Shown: piece after piece, positions 1-8,017 of the stretch | How the letters are laid out: each line of letters starts with the position of its first letter | Position numbering within the stretch: position 1 is the first letter of the stretch | From: Paraburkholderia tropica | GTDB taxonomy: Bacteria; Pseudomonadota; Gammaproteobacteria; Burkholderiales; Burkholderiaceae | NCBI RefSeq assembly: GCF_900109265.1 | Contig: NZ_FNZM01000001.1 | Location: 248,001-312,000, forward strand | Direction of reading: 5' to 3' | Length of the DNA stretch: 64,000 bases | Position numbers and translations under genes: made by a program | Notes under the pieces: generated by a model | What the model was told of the DNA's origin: nothing | Seen by the model: the letters and a program-made list of their open reading frames with translations, nothing else | Database searches by the model: none

Positions 1-36
1 TGTGGTGAGAGAGATCGGGAAAAAACGGCAGGCAAA

Positions 37-1092
37 GGTGAAGCTTTTCGGGAGCTGAACGGGCATTTTGGCCGAATCGGGCTGAATTCGGGTGGGCGAT
101 GACCTGAAGGTGAGCCTTTACGGGACGGCAATAATGATTTGGGAGGACGATCCGGACGCAGCCTCTGGCGCTTCAAACGGTAGTCAGCTCGTTAAGGTGA
201 GGTTTTACAGGAGGTGGAGACTGTGCCGCTCAGCCATTTGTATCGGGAGCACCGTTTTACCGCTGCGTGAGGCTTTTCGGGAGGCAATTCAGCGCCTTTT
301 TTCGCCTTCAGGTGAGCTTTTTCGGGAGCAAGTTGGCATTCACTACCGCTAGACGGCTGATAATTCAGGCGATCGAATGCCGCGCGATGGCGTCGCGGGA
401 TGCGAAAGGTGAGTTTTTTCAGGAGCATCCGACGCGCACTTTTCTGCGCTGATTCACGCCCTGCTCCCGTAATCAGGTGAGCTTTTTCGGGGGAGTCTGG
501 CGAGGGAGCGTGCGTGCGTTCCTGTGGATAAGCCCCCGAATCCATTGGTTTTTTCCCGAATGCTGTTGATTGGTGAGCTTTTTCAGGAGTGCCGCAGACG
601 GTGAGCCGGCAGTTCGGGATTCTGGAACCCTGCGGGACTGCTGAGCGCCAAGGTGAGATAATTCGGGAGACGTTTTGCGGGCTGGCTGGCTCACTGAAGT
701 GATGAAACGGGTGCCTGGCCTTGCACCGTGTTCATCCAAGGGTGAGTATTTTCGGGAGCTAAAGCAGCGCAGGCGAGGGCTTCGGCGACTGCGTGCGTGC
801 TGATCGTTGGTGAAATCGACCGATAGAGGACGATTCAGGAGGCATCCGCACGGAAAAGACCGCCACAAGCGAGCGATTTACACCGCATTGCGGGATCCTT
901 TATTCAGTCGTTTGCGCTCACCCGAAAAAGCGCGAAATGTTGTGTTTGCGCCAGGAAAATTTGAGGTGAGCTTTTTCGGGAACCGTCCGACACCGCTCTT
1001 GCGCGGCTTCTTCGCGCGCTTTCGTGCCAGGCCGCAGCCCTGCGCGCATGCGGCGGATCGGGTTTCGACGTAAAGGTGAGCGTCTTCGGGAG
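37..1092 (+). repeat. Dispersed direct 18-bp iterons (RepA binding sites)
   Basis: Same-orientation copies close to GGTGAGCTTTTTCGGGAG lie at 37-54, 109-126, 196-213, 266-283, 311-328, 408-425, 476-493, 572-589, 652-669, 741-758, 965-982 and 1075-1092. The most constant parts are GGTGAG at the left and TTCGGGAG or TTCAGGAG at the right. Weaker relatives start near 4, 600, 809, 1101 and 1139. Unlike classical tandem 22-bp iterons, the copies are spaced 45 to 110 bp apart, with a larger gap between 741 and 965. By family knowledge they should bind the initiator encoded just downstream. Confidence 0.85.
523..531 (-). promoter_or_regulatory. DnaA box in the origin
   Basis: TGTGGATAA is the perfect complement of the consensus DnaA box TTATCCACA. 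It lies in the middle of the iteron field, between the copies at 476 and 572. Host DnaA usually assists Rep-type initiators, so this is a plausible functional site; a single 9-mer can also occur by chance. Confidence 0.6.
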
Positions 1093-1181
1093 CCTGTCGC
1101 GGTGAGCCGTCCCGTGAACGACGTCTTCACCGGCAATGGTGAGAGTCGCCCTATAGACGGGTTTCACCCCAGACGGTATCC

Positions 1182-1199
1182 TTTCGCGAAATTCTCACC
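1182..1199 (-). promoter_or_regulatory. Inverted iteron copy upstream of repA (candidate autoregulation operator)
   Basis: Read on the minus strand, this segment is GGTGAGAATTTCGCGAAA, which keeps the GGTGAG block and part of the TTCG block but points opposite to the other iterons. It ends 12 bases before the repA start codon. Many Rep_3 initiators repress their own gene through an inverted iteron half-site overlapping the promoter, so an operator role is likely but inferred. Confidence 0.5.
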
Positions 1200-1211
1200 T
1201 CGACCCGACGC

Positions 1212-2570
1212 ATGGCCACGAAGCGCGTGAAAAAAACCGATGTGGTGAGCCCGAGCTCGGCCGAATTGCGCAAGGCCGTCGAGGCAATCGCGATTCAGCC
1301 GAAGAGCGGCAAGATCACTCTGCTGACCCGCAAACTCTTCAACGTGCTGCTCGCCGTCGCGCAGCAGGCGGATGAAGGGGGCGATACCTATCGCGCGCTG
1401 CTTTCCGACATCGTCGCGAACTCGGCGTTCGACTCGAACGATACCGCGCTCGTGAAAGAGCATCTGCGGCGCATGGTGTCGGTGCAGGTCGAATGGAGCC
1501 AGGGCACCTCAAGCCAGAAGCCTGGCCGCAAATGGGGTATCTCCACGCTGATCGCCGATGCGGAAATTCTCGAAGATCCGGCCACGCGCCGCGTCTGGGT
1601 GGAATTCTCGTTCGCGCCCAAGATCAAGAAGAAGCTGCTGGACCCGGTCCAGTACGCCCGCCTGAGCCTGCAATTCCAGAGCCAGCTGCGCAGCAGCGCC
1701 GGCCTCGCGCTCTACGAGATCTGTGTCCGCTATCTCACGAATCCGAGCCATCTCACCATGCGCGAGACGTGGGAATGGTGGCGGCCGATTCTCTCGGGCA
1801 CCCCCGATACCGAAGCCGGCGACGAAGCGAAACGCGAATACAAGTATTTCAAGCGCGATTACCTGCGCCCGGCGATCGCGGAAGTGAACGCCGTGACCAA
1901 CATCTTCGTCGAGCTGATTGAGCATCGCGAAGGTCGGCGTGTCGCCGAGATCCAGTTCCGCGTGACCGAGCGCAAGCAGCCGATGCTGGCGCTCGATGAG
2001 CACCCGAACGTGTTCGACAGCACGCTGGTCGATCGCATGGTCAAGATCGGCATTCCGCTCAAGGAAGCGCAGTCGCTTTACGCGGACAGTGAGGAAAACC
2101 GTATTCGTGCGGCGCTTCAGCTCACCGAGCAGCGCATGCGCAGCACGACGCTGCCGCCGGTGCGCAGTGCCGCCGCGCTGTTCAAGGATGCGCTGAAGAA
2201 GGGCTACGCGCCGCCAGTCGAAACCGCAGCGGAAAAGCCCGCAGCCGCGGGCCGCCTGGCAACCGGCGGCGTGACGGCCGACGATCCCAAGGCGCGTCTG
2301 ATGGACGAGTACGCCGCGTATCGGCGCAAGGAAGCTCGTGCCCTCTACGACGAGCAGGGCGACCTTGAACGCGAACTCGCACGCAACTCGTTCGAGAACG
2401 ACGAATTGCCGGGTCTGGGCGCTCACCTGCGCGACGATTGGCGTCGGCGTGGCCTCGACTCGAAACTGGCCGACACGGCATTCTTCGATTGGCTCGCCCG
2501 CAAGACATGGGGCGAACCGACCGATGGCGATCTGCTCGCGTTCACGCTGAACCAGGCACGCGCGGCCTGA
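1212..2570 (+). CDS. repA: Replication initiator protein RepA (Rep_3 type)
   Basis: A 452-residue protein that fits the plasmid/chromid replication initiators of the Rep_3 superfamily, which bind origin iterons through paired winged-helix domains and recruit the replisome. The recognisable part runs from about residue 35 (SGKITLLTRKLFNVLL) to about 270. The C-terminal third (about 325-450) is charged, less typical and probably specific to Burkholderia chromids. The ATG at 1212 follows the iteron field and the inverted iteron. No good Shine-Dalgarno sequence precedes it, which could suit a tightly limited initiator. It converges on parB across a strong hairpin. The family assignment rests on protein character plus the iteron context and is solid; the exact subfamily is not. 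Confidence 0.88.
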   Translation: MATKRVKKTDVVSPSSAELRKAVEAIAIQPKSGKITLLTRKLFNVLLAVAQQADEGGDTYRALLSDIVANSAFDSNDTALVKEHLRRMVSVQVEWSQGTSSQKPGRKWGISTLIADAEILEDPATRRVWVEFSFAPKIKKKLLDPVQYARLSLQFQSQLRSSAGLALYEICVRYLTNPSHLTMRETWEWWRPILSGTPDTEAGDEAKREYKYFKRDYLRPAIAEVNAVTNIFVELIEHREGRRVAEIQFRVTERKQPMLALDEHPNVFDSTLVDRMVKIGIPLKEAQSLYADSEENRIRAALQLTEQRMRSTTLPPVRSAAALFKDALKKGYAPPVETAAEKPAAAGRLATGGVTADDPKARLMDEYAAYRRKEARALYDEQGDLERELARNSFENDELPGLGAHLRDDWRRRGLDSKLADTAFFDWLARKTWGEPTDGDLLAFTLNQARAA

Positions 2571-2632
2571 GAAGCGAAGTGACGCTGCGCGCACAATCCG
2601 GCACGCAGCGCTTCACGATTCGTTGAGCCATA

Positions 2633-2675
2633 AAAAACGGTCTTCACGTTCGACACGTGAAGACCGTTTTTCTTT
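2633..2675. terminator. Bidirectional terminator between repA and parB
   Basis: A perfect 16-bp inverted repeat, with arms at 2633-2648 and 2656-2671 and a 7-base loop. It starts with an A run and ends with a T run, so it can terminate both repA (plus) and parAB (minus). Confidence 0.9.
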
Positions 2676-2695
2676 ATCGCTGCAATCAGGCTCGA

Positions 2696-3754
2696 TCAGA
2701 CTTTCAGCATTTCTTCGATCTGGTGAAGGATCGCATCGCGCCGATCTTTCGAGAGCCCCTTGAGGCGCAGTTCGAGTCGATCGTCGCCGTACGACTTCAG
2801 ATCGCCGACGGCCATGCCATCGAGTTTGATCTCGAGCCGTTGCGCGTAGCGCTGACGGCCGGCCGGCTTTGGACTTTCTTGCGGCGTCGCGCGGCCCTTG
2901 ACGATATCCGCGACTTGTCGCGTGCTGAGGTCGTCGGCCAGAATCCGGTTGATCAGCCGCAGCGTGGCGTCCGTGCCGCGCGCACCGTGATAGCGGCCCA
3001 CCTGATACGCCATGTTCGAACCGAAGCGGTCGGGGCGCGCCACCATCTCGTGCATGACCGACTCGGGCAACTTGCCGATGGACAAGGCGACCGCGACCGT
3101 CGATTCGTCGAGGCCGAGGTGATCGGCGAGTTCGCGCTGGCTCTGGAAATGCTTGTCGTCGATAAAACGCTTCCAGACGACGGCGTTGTCGAACACCGTC
3201 TGCGAGTCGCGCTGGACGTTGAGGTCGTAGCCGAGCTTGTAGCTCTCCAGTCCAATCGGCAGATCGACGACGATCGCCTTGACGACTTCCTTGTTGGCTT
3301 CCTTGAGCGCACGCACGCGACGTCCGCCGTCGCTCACGTAATAGCTGCCCGGCGCGGCGTAATCCGGAATCACGTGGATCGCCTGCTGCTGCCCTTGCTT
3401 CGCGAGATTGACCGCGAGTTCTGCAATCGACGTCTTCAGATAGAAGTGGCGCGGGTTGAACGGACTCGCCTTGATGGCCTTGAGCGGCAGTTCGATGATC
3501 TGGCCGGGGCGATAGCCCTGCTCCAGACGCCACGCGCGGTATTCCGCCGACTCGTTTTCAACCGGTGAGGTCGCGTCGTCGGTAGTGACGGCGATGGGTT
3601 CCGGCTGGCTCGAGCGGCCGGCCGTTTCACGGGCTTTGGGCTTGTCCTGGACGAGGCCGTCGATGGCGTTGAGTCGGTCAAGCGCCGTGCGCTTCTCGCT
3701 GCTCGTGGTGTCAGGCCGGGCCTGAAAACCTTTGGCAAATTGTGAGGGCTTCAT
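2696..3754 (-). CDS. parB: Chromosome/plasmid partitioning protein ParB
   Basis: A 352-residue centromere-binding protein that should load on the parS palindromes nearby and work with ParA in segregation. Features: a variable N-terminus (1-75), the ParB/Srx-like CTPase fold with NPR at 100-102 and box I at about 121-128 (GQQQAIHV), box II at 143-150 (GGRRVRAL), a helix-turn-helix region (about 185-215), and a C-terminal dimerisation part. Box II usually reads GERRxRA; here glycine replaces the glutamate linked to CTP hydrolysis in Bacillus-type ParB. The ATG at 3754 is preceded by AAAGGA, whose bases overlap the edge of the parS palindrome at 3763-3778. It lies downstream of parA in the same transcript. 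Confidence 0.95.
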   Translation of the reverse strand: MKPSQFAKGFQARPDTTSSEKRTALDRLNAIDGLVQDKPKARETAGRSSQPEPIAVTTDDATSPVENESAEYRAWRLEQGYRPGQIIELPLKAIKASPFNPRHFYLKTSIAELAVNLAKQGQQQAIHVIPDYAAPGSYYVSDGGRRVRALKEANKEVVKAIVVDLPIGLESYKLGYDLNVQRDSQTVFDNAVVWKRFIDDKHFQSQRELADHLGLDESTVAVALSIGKLPESVMHEMVARPDRFGSNMAYQVGRYHGARGTDATLRLINRILADDLSTRQVADIVKGRATPQESPKPAGRQRYAQRLEIKLDGMAVGDLKSYGDDRLELRLKGLSKDRRDAILHQIEEMLKV

Positions 3755-3762
3755 TCAGGGTC

Positions 3763-3778
3763 CTTTATGCGCATAAAG
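3763..3778. promoter_or_regulatory. parS site 1 (between parA and parB)
   Basis: Perfect 16-bp palindrome CTTTATGCGCATAAAG. It fills the gap between the parA stop (3779) and the parB ribosome binding site. It shares the core TTTATGCGCATAAA with three more sites upstream of parA. Confidence 0.85.
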
Positions 3779-4441
3779 TCAGGGGAGCATCTCTGCGATT
3801 TCGTCGGCGCAAGCACGCACCTCCGTCGCAGCGAGTCGCGCACCGCGGTCGCTCATTTGCAGCACCGTCTGGCCGAGGGCCATGGCCTGCTTATAGGCTT
3901 CGCGGGTCGGGATCTGGGTTTTGAGCAAGGGGAAGCCCAGTTCTTCCAGCGCGCGCTTCAACTCGCGCGTGAGCATGCGCTTCTCTTCTGTTTTGTTCAG
4001 CAGGAAAACGGCCTTGAGATCCTCGTTCATCACCTGAGCCTGCTGGATCAGTTTGACGAGGCCGACGCTCGACCAGTAATCCGCGGGGGACGACGAAGTG
4101 GGAATAACAGCGACGGTGGCAGCGAGCAGAACGACGCCCGAGACCTTTTCCGTGATCGACGGCGGGCAGTCGACCACGATGATGTCGTAGTCACCGATGA
4201 ACTTCTTGATCTCACGATGGATCTGTCCACCGGCTTCGGAGAGGTTGACGACCGGGAACGGAATGCCGGCTTCTCCATCGGAAGACGCACTGGCCCAATG
4301 GACGAGCGTGTTTTGGCCGTCGGCATCGACCACGAGCACGCGCTTGCCTCTTTCGTGGAATGCTGCGCCGAGATGCATCGCGATCGTGCTCTTGCCGACC
4401 CCGCCCTTTTGCTGCGTGACTGCGATTATCTCTGCTGCCAA
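3779..4441 (-). CDS. parA: Partition ATPase ParA
   Basis: A 220-residue ParA/Soj-like ATPase that binds DNA non-specifically as an ATP dimer and is stimulated by ParB to pull replicated origins apart. The deviant Walker A motif is at 12-19 (KGGVGKST, signature lysine K12). A second motif at 39-43 reads DADGQ where most family members have DxDPQ. Walker B ends at D90 (VVDCPPS). The length fits short ParA proteins without an N-terminal repressor domain. The start is TTG at 4441, chosen because AGGAGA lies eight bases upstream and the next residues lead directly into the family fold. First gene of the parAB unit; it follows a 760-bp region carrying three parS sites. Confidence 0.95.
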   Translation of the reverse strand: MAAEIIAVTQQKGGVGKSTIAMHLGAAFHERGKRVLVVDADGQNTLVHWASASSDGEAGIPFPVVNLSEAGGQIHREIKKFIGDYDIIVVDCPPSITEKVSGVVLLAATVAVIPTSSSPADYWSSVGLVKLIQQAQVMNEDLKAVFLLNKTEEKRMLTRELKRALEELGFPLLKTQIPTREAYKQAMALGQTVLQMSDRGARLAATEVRACADEIAEMLP

Positions 4442-4455
4442 TTGGTTTTCTCCTT
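4442..4455 (-). promoter_or_regulatory. Ribosome binding site deciding the TTG start of parA
   Basis: On the minus strand the sequence AAGGAGA stands about eight bases before TTGGCAGCA. It supports initiation at TTG 4441 although no ATG is available at this position. Confidence 0.7.
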
Positions 4456-4553
4456 TTGCTAATTGTTTTGGATTTTACCTGGATTGAGTTGCGATTCAAT
4501 GATTGAGTTTGTGATTTTCGATTTTTACTGCGAACGTTAGCCGTTTGGCCAAG

Positions 4554-4569
4554 GTTTATGCGCATAAAG
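4554..4569. promoter_or_regulatory. parS site 2
   Basis: GTTTATGCGCATAAAG, core palindrome TTTATGCGCATAAA, about 110 bp upstream of the parA start. Its position near the likely parA promoter could also allow ParB-linked repression. Confidence 0.85.
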
Positions 4570-4834
4570 TTCATGCGCACGAGCGTGGCCTCGGAGCCAC
4601 TGACAGATCTGTGATGTCGGTCCAATGAGCGATGATGACCAGGCCGGGCGATCGAGAAGCGAAACGCGGCGTTCGCAAGGCGAAGCCGGTCTCGTCTGTA
4701 GGCTCGCTCACACATGAAGTGAACAAGCGAGTGCGGGACCAGCTTTGTGAACTCCACGCACCGCAAGGCAATCGTTTAGGTGCAGCCGAAACGTTCATTC
4801 AGCCGCGCGTATCAAACAGAGCAAACACGGGCGG

Positions 4835-4850
4835 ATTTATGCGCATAAAG
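4835..4850. promoter_or_regulatory. parS site 3
   Basis: ATTTATGCGCATAAAG, with the same 14-bp core palindrome as the other three sites. Confidence 0.85.
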
Positions 4851-4910
4851 GCTCGATCAACCGTGAGACTCTCGCACCCTCCCCTCATCAGAACTCCCCA
4901 AGCCGCCCAT

Positions 4911-4926
4911 CTTTATGCGCATAAAA
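4911..4926. promoter_or_regulatory. parS site 4
   Basis: CTTTATGCGCATAAAA, same 14-bp core, 61 bp after site 3. No further copy of the core was seen in the rest of the window. Confidence 0.85.
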
Positions 4927-5201
4927 CTCCGGCACCTCACGGTCGTTCACGCGGAGCCCTTGCAGCCCCGCCCTGCTCTCTTCGCCATTGCCCGTTAAAA
5001 TCAGCGCGACCGTACGTCGCAGGCAAAGGCGCAAGAGTGCCGTGATCGAATCAGGCACCGCCGACATCGATTGATGCCGGGCTGATGCACGCTGACGCAC
5101 GCGCCGCTACTTGCTCGCGCATCAGCCAGCAGCGCACCGCGCGCGAGCGCAATAGCGACTACGACCGCCACCGATAACCAATCACAACAGCAACCGAACA
5201 G

Positions 5202-5561
5202 ATGATCACGATCTACCACAACCCTCGATGCTCGAAGTCACGCGCCACCTGTGAGCTGGTCACCAGCACCTACAACACGGGAAACGAACCCGTCGACGTG
5301 ATTGAGTATCTGAAGACGCCACCGACGGTCGAGCAGCTCAAGGCCCTGCACGCAAAGCTCGGCGGCGCGCTGCGCGACATGATCCGTACCGGCGAGACCG
5401 AATACGCGGAACTCGGCCTCGGCGCCGCCACGGTTACGGATGCTCAGCTCTACGAAGCAATTGCGAACCACCCGATCCTGCTGCAACGCCCGATCGTCGT
5501 CCGCGATGGCCGTGCGGTGATCGGTCGACCGCCGGAGAATGTCGCGGCGCTGTTTGCCTGA
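5202..5561 (+). CDS. arsC: Arsenate reductase (ArsC, glutaredoxin-linked family)
   Basis: A 119-residue thioredoxin-fold protein of the ArsC/Spx family. Glutaredoxin-coupled ArsC reduces arsenate to arsenite. The N-terminal motif NPRCSKSR places the catalytic cysteine at position 10, and length and spacing match E. coli-type ArsC. The ATG at 5202 is the only sensible start; no strong Shine-Dalgarno sequence is seen. No arsenite exporter or ArsR gene is adjacent, so it may be a lone housekeeping copy. The related YffB and Spx proteins are less likely because of the NPRCSKSR motif and the ArsC-like tail (RPPENVAALF). Confidence 0.85.
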   Translation: MITIYHNPRCSKSRATCELVTSTYNTGNEPVDVIEYLKTPPTVEQLKALHAKLGGALRDMIRTGETEYAELGLGAATVTDAQLYEAIANHPILLQRPIVVRDGRAVIGRPPENVAALFA

Positions 5562-5782
5562 CACGCGGCAGACACCGCATCGGATCAGACTGCGCATCTG
5601 ATCGACACCGAAGACGTTCGAAAACATCGAGCGCCGACCAGGCCAGATAGCGGCCGCGCCGACGCCCCAAACGATGGTCGTCGCCAGTGCAGGCAAGCCC
5701 TCCCCCGCTCGCCTTTCCCCGGCGCCGACGCAGAAAAAAACCATCAGGCTCTCACCCGCCAACCGCCAATAACGAGACTTCA

Positions 5783-7159
5783 GTGGAATCGCTTGCAACT
5801 CTATCCGCGTGGTCGTTCCACGACACGCGCCTCATCCTCTCCTGCCTGCTGGGCCTCGCGCTGATCGTCATCCTGATCAGCGTGCTCAAGCTCGCGCCGT
5901 TTCTCTCGATCCTCGTCGGTACTTTCGCGGCGGGCTTCGCCGCCGGCGTGCCGCTTGAAGGCGTCGCCAGCGCGTTCAGCAAAGGCGCGGGCGCCCTGCT
6001 CGGCGACGTCGGCATCATCATCGCGCTCGGGGCCATGCTCGGCGCGCTGATGGCCGAGTCCGGCGCGGCCGACCGGCTCGTGACCACCCTGCTCGATCAC
6101 TCCACGCCGCGCACATTGCCGTGGATGATGGCGCTCGTCGCCGTGATCATCGGCTTGCCGCTGTTCTTCGAGGTGGGGCTGGTGATGATGGTGCCGATCA
6201 TCTTCGTAATGGCGCGCCGCTCGAAGCAGCCGATCCTGCGCATCGCGATTCCCGCGCTCGCCGGTATGACCACGCTGCACGCGCTGCTGCCGCCGCATCC
6301 CGGTCCGCTGATCGCCGTGAGCGCATTGCATGCCGATCTCGGCATCACGCTCGGATTCGGCGTGCTCGTCGCGCTGCCGGCGGTGATCCTCGCGGGGCCG
6401 CTTTACGGTTCGTGGCTGTCGCGTCGCATGCACGTGGACGAGCCCGAGGATCTCGGCAAGCTGTTCACGAGTCACGACACGCAGTTGGCCGCACCCGGTT
6501 TTGCCGTTTCGTTGCTGACCATTCTGCTGCCCGCCGTGCTGATGCTTTGCCGCACGATCGCGAAACTCGCGCTCACGCCCGACACGCTCGCATTCACGAC
6601 GCTGAATTTTCTGGGTGAGCCGCTGATCGCGCTGGGACTCACCGTGTTGTTCGCGATCGTCGTGCTCGGCTGGTCGCGCGGCATGGCGCGCGAGCGCGTC
6701 GGTAACATCCTGCGCAAAAGCCTGCCGCCGATCGCGGGTCTGCTGCTGACGATCGGCGCAGGCGGCGGTCTCAAGCAGACGCTCGTGCTCGCGGGCATCA
6801 GCACGACCATCAGCAAGATCGCCGTCGGCGCGCACCTGCCGCTGCTGCTGCTCGCGTGGCTGATCGCCGTCGCGCTGCGCCAGGCCACGGGTTCGGCCAC
6901 CGTCGCGACCACCGCGACGGCCGGCATCGTCGCGCCGGTCGTTACCGGACTGAGCGCCACGCACAATTCGTTGATGGCACTCGCCATCGGCGCGGGCTCG
7001 GTGTTCTTCTGCCACGTGAACGACGCGGGCTTCTGGATGGTGCGCGAGTACTTCGGCCTGAAACTCAAGCAGACCGTGTTCGTCTGGTCGATCCTGCAAA
7101 CCATCGTATCGGTCGTCGGCCTCGTGCTCACACTGCTGCTCTGGAGCCTGCTGAACTGA
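5783..7159 (+). CDS. GntP-family gluconate/organic acid permease
   Basis: A hydrophobic permease of about 458 residues with many membrane segments, of the GntP (gluconate:H+ symporter) family. Family-like stretches include GLPLFFEVGLVMMVPI, the LLPPHPGP motif and the C-terminal segment QATGSATVATTATAG. It should import gluconate or a related sugar acid; the substrate cannot be read from sequence. The frame is open back to a GTG at 5687, but that extension is proline- and arginine-rich with no family similarity. I prefer the GTG at 5783 (MESLATLSAW), which gives the normal family length. No gluconokinase or GntR regulator is adjacent. Confidence 0.85.
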   Translation: MESLATLSAWSFHDTRLILSCLLGLALIVILISVLKLAPFLSILVGTFAAGFAAGVPLEGVASAFSKGAGALLGDVGIIIALGAMLGALMAESGAADRLVTTLLDHSTPRTLPWMMALVAVIIGLPLFFEVGLVMMVPIIFVMARRSKQPILRIAIPALAGMTTLHALLPPHPGPLIAVSALHADLGITLGFGVLVALPAVILAGPLYGSWLSRRMHVDEPEDLGKLFTSHDTQLAAPGFAVSLLTILLPAVLMLCRTIAKLALTPDTLAFTTLNFLGEPLIALGLTVLFAIVVLGWSRGMARERVGNILRKSLPPIAGLLLTIGAGGGLKQTLVLAGISTTISKIAVGAHLPLLLLAWLIAVALRQATGSATVATTATAGIVAPVVTGLSATHNSLMALAIGAGSVFFCHVNDAGFWMVREYFGLKLKQTVFVWSILQTIVSVVGLVLTLLLWSLLN

Positions 7160-7393
7160 GGCAGGTGAATGGTCGGATAACGTCTTCGGCGCGATTCCGA
7201 CCGAGGCCCGATGCCACCGGGCCTGGTGCGGAGTTGTCCACAAGGTTATGAACGAAATCTGTGGATAAATCCGCGCCGCCCCTGCTTATCCACAGGCGCG
7301 CCGCGCCGGCCCATCTTAGCGACGTGCGAAAGCGCTCGCGCCTATGATGTCGTTTCGTTCCAACGCGCTTCGCGCGCTTTCGAGGAGAAGGAA
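7160..7393. other. Intergenic region with a cluster of DnaA boxes
   Basis: A gene-free 234-bp segment between the permease and the flavin reductase. It contains three DnaA-type 9-mers within 61 bp, listed separately. No other clear structure was seen, and the spacing to the downstream start would allow a promoter here. Confidence 0.6.
7234..7294. promoter_or_regulatory. DnaA-box cluster
   Basis: TTGTCCACA at 7234-7242 (one mismatch), TGTGGATAA at 7260-7268 (perfect, reverse strand) and TTATCCACA at 7286-7294 (perfect). Such close spacing of two perfect and one near-perfect site is unlikely by chance in GC-rich DNA and suggests DnaA binding, either for gene control or for DnaA titration near the origin. 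Confidence 0.6.
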
Positions 7394-7948
7394 ATGGCTT
7401 ATCAAGTAGCGGTCGTGGTCGGCAGTCTGCGCAAGGAATCCTTCAATCGGCAACTCGCGCACGCGGTCGCCTCGCTCGCGCCGTCCGACTTCTCGTTCGA
7501 GTTTCTCGACATCGGCGGGCTGCCGCTCTACAGCCAGGACTACGACGCCGATTTCCCCGAGGTCGCGCGGCAGTTCAAGCAGAAGATCGAGGCCGCTGAC
7601 GCGCTGCTGTTCGTCACACCCGAATACAACCGCTCGATTCCCGGCGTGCTGAAGAACGCGATCGACTGGGGTTCGCGGCCGTGGGGCAAGAATTCATGGA
7701 CGGGCAAGCCGGGCGCGGTGCTCGGCACCTCGCCGGGCGCGATCGGCACGGCGCTGTCGCAGGCGCATCTGCGCAACGTGCTCGCCTATCTCGACGTGGC
7801 GACGCTCGGTCAACCCGAGATGTTCATCAAGCACGATGCCAGCAGGATCAACGAAAATGGCGAGATTGTGAACGACGATACGCGAAAGTTCCTGCAGGCG
7901 TTCGTCGATCGCTACGCCGACTGGGTCAAGCGTCAGCTCGGTCGCTGA
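7394..7948 (+). CDS. NAD(P)H-dependent FMN reductase (ChrR/YieF-like)
   Basis: A 184-residue flavodoxin-fold reductase related to ChrR/YieF quinone or chromate reductases. Family marks are the phosphate-binding loop GSLRKESFNRQ near the N-terminus and the active-site segment TPEYNRSIPGVLKNAIDWGS. These soluble FMN enzymes reduce quinones by two electrons and can reduce chromate. The ATG at 7394 is chosen because GAGGAGAAGGAA lies directly upstream; the longer in-frame extension covers the DnaA-box region and has no family match. It ends before a bidirectional terminator. Confidence 0.88.
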   Translation: MAYQVAVVVGSLRKESFNRQLAHAVASLAPSDFSFEFLDIGGLPLYSQDYDADFPEVARQFKQKIEAADALLFVTPEYNRSIPGVLKNAIDWGSRPWGKNSWTGKPGAVLGTSPGAIGTALSQAHLRNVLAYLDVATLGQPEMFIKHDASRINENGEIVNDDTRKFLQAFVDRYADWVKRQLGR

Positions 7949-7971
7949 ACCCGGTTTCGATCCAGGGATAC

Positions 7972-8003
7972 AAAAAAAGCGCGGCTCGGGCCGCGCTTTT
8001 TTT
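7972..8003. terminator. Bidirectional terminator
   Basis: GC-rich 8-bp stem (AGCGCGGC, arms 7978-7985 and 7990-7997) with a TCGG loop, flanked by seven As and seven Ts. It separates the convergent flavin reductase and the hypothetical gene that ends at 8018. Confidence 0.9.
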
Positions 8004-8017
8004 CGTCAACTTTCAGG

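Larger units (their letters stand above)
1..1211. other. Iteron-type replication origin of the replicon
   Basis: This 1.2-kb stretch has no convincing gene; the open frames in it lack family features and run through the repeats. It holds about twelve copies of an 18-bp repeat (consensus GGTGAGCTTTTTCGGGAG), one perfect DnaA box and an inverted repeat copy next to the repA start. Iterons beside a Rep_3-type initiator gene mark plasmid-like and chromid origins, where the initiator binds the repeats to open the DNA and to limit copy number. Origin function is inferred from this layout. The origin may extend upstream of the window, because an iteron-like element (ggtgagagagatcgggaa) already begins at base 4. 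Confidence 0.85.
4442..5201. other. Centromere-like intergenic region upstream of parA
   Basis: This 760-bp region lies between parA and the arsC-like gene. Bases 4442-4550 are clearly AT-richer than the surroundings and probably hold the parA promoter. Three parS palindromes follow at 4554, 4835 and 4911. Short open frames here show no family character and run through the palindromes, so I do not call a gene. Confidence 0.75.

Noticed and set aside
92..1167. Several small open frames within the iteron region
   Set aside because: They run through the repeated iterons on both strands, overlap each other and have no family character.
4571..5100. Possible small genes in the parS region
   Set aside because: The frames cross the parS palindromes, lack ribosome sites and show no similarity that I recognise.
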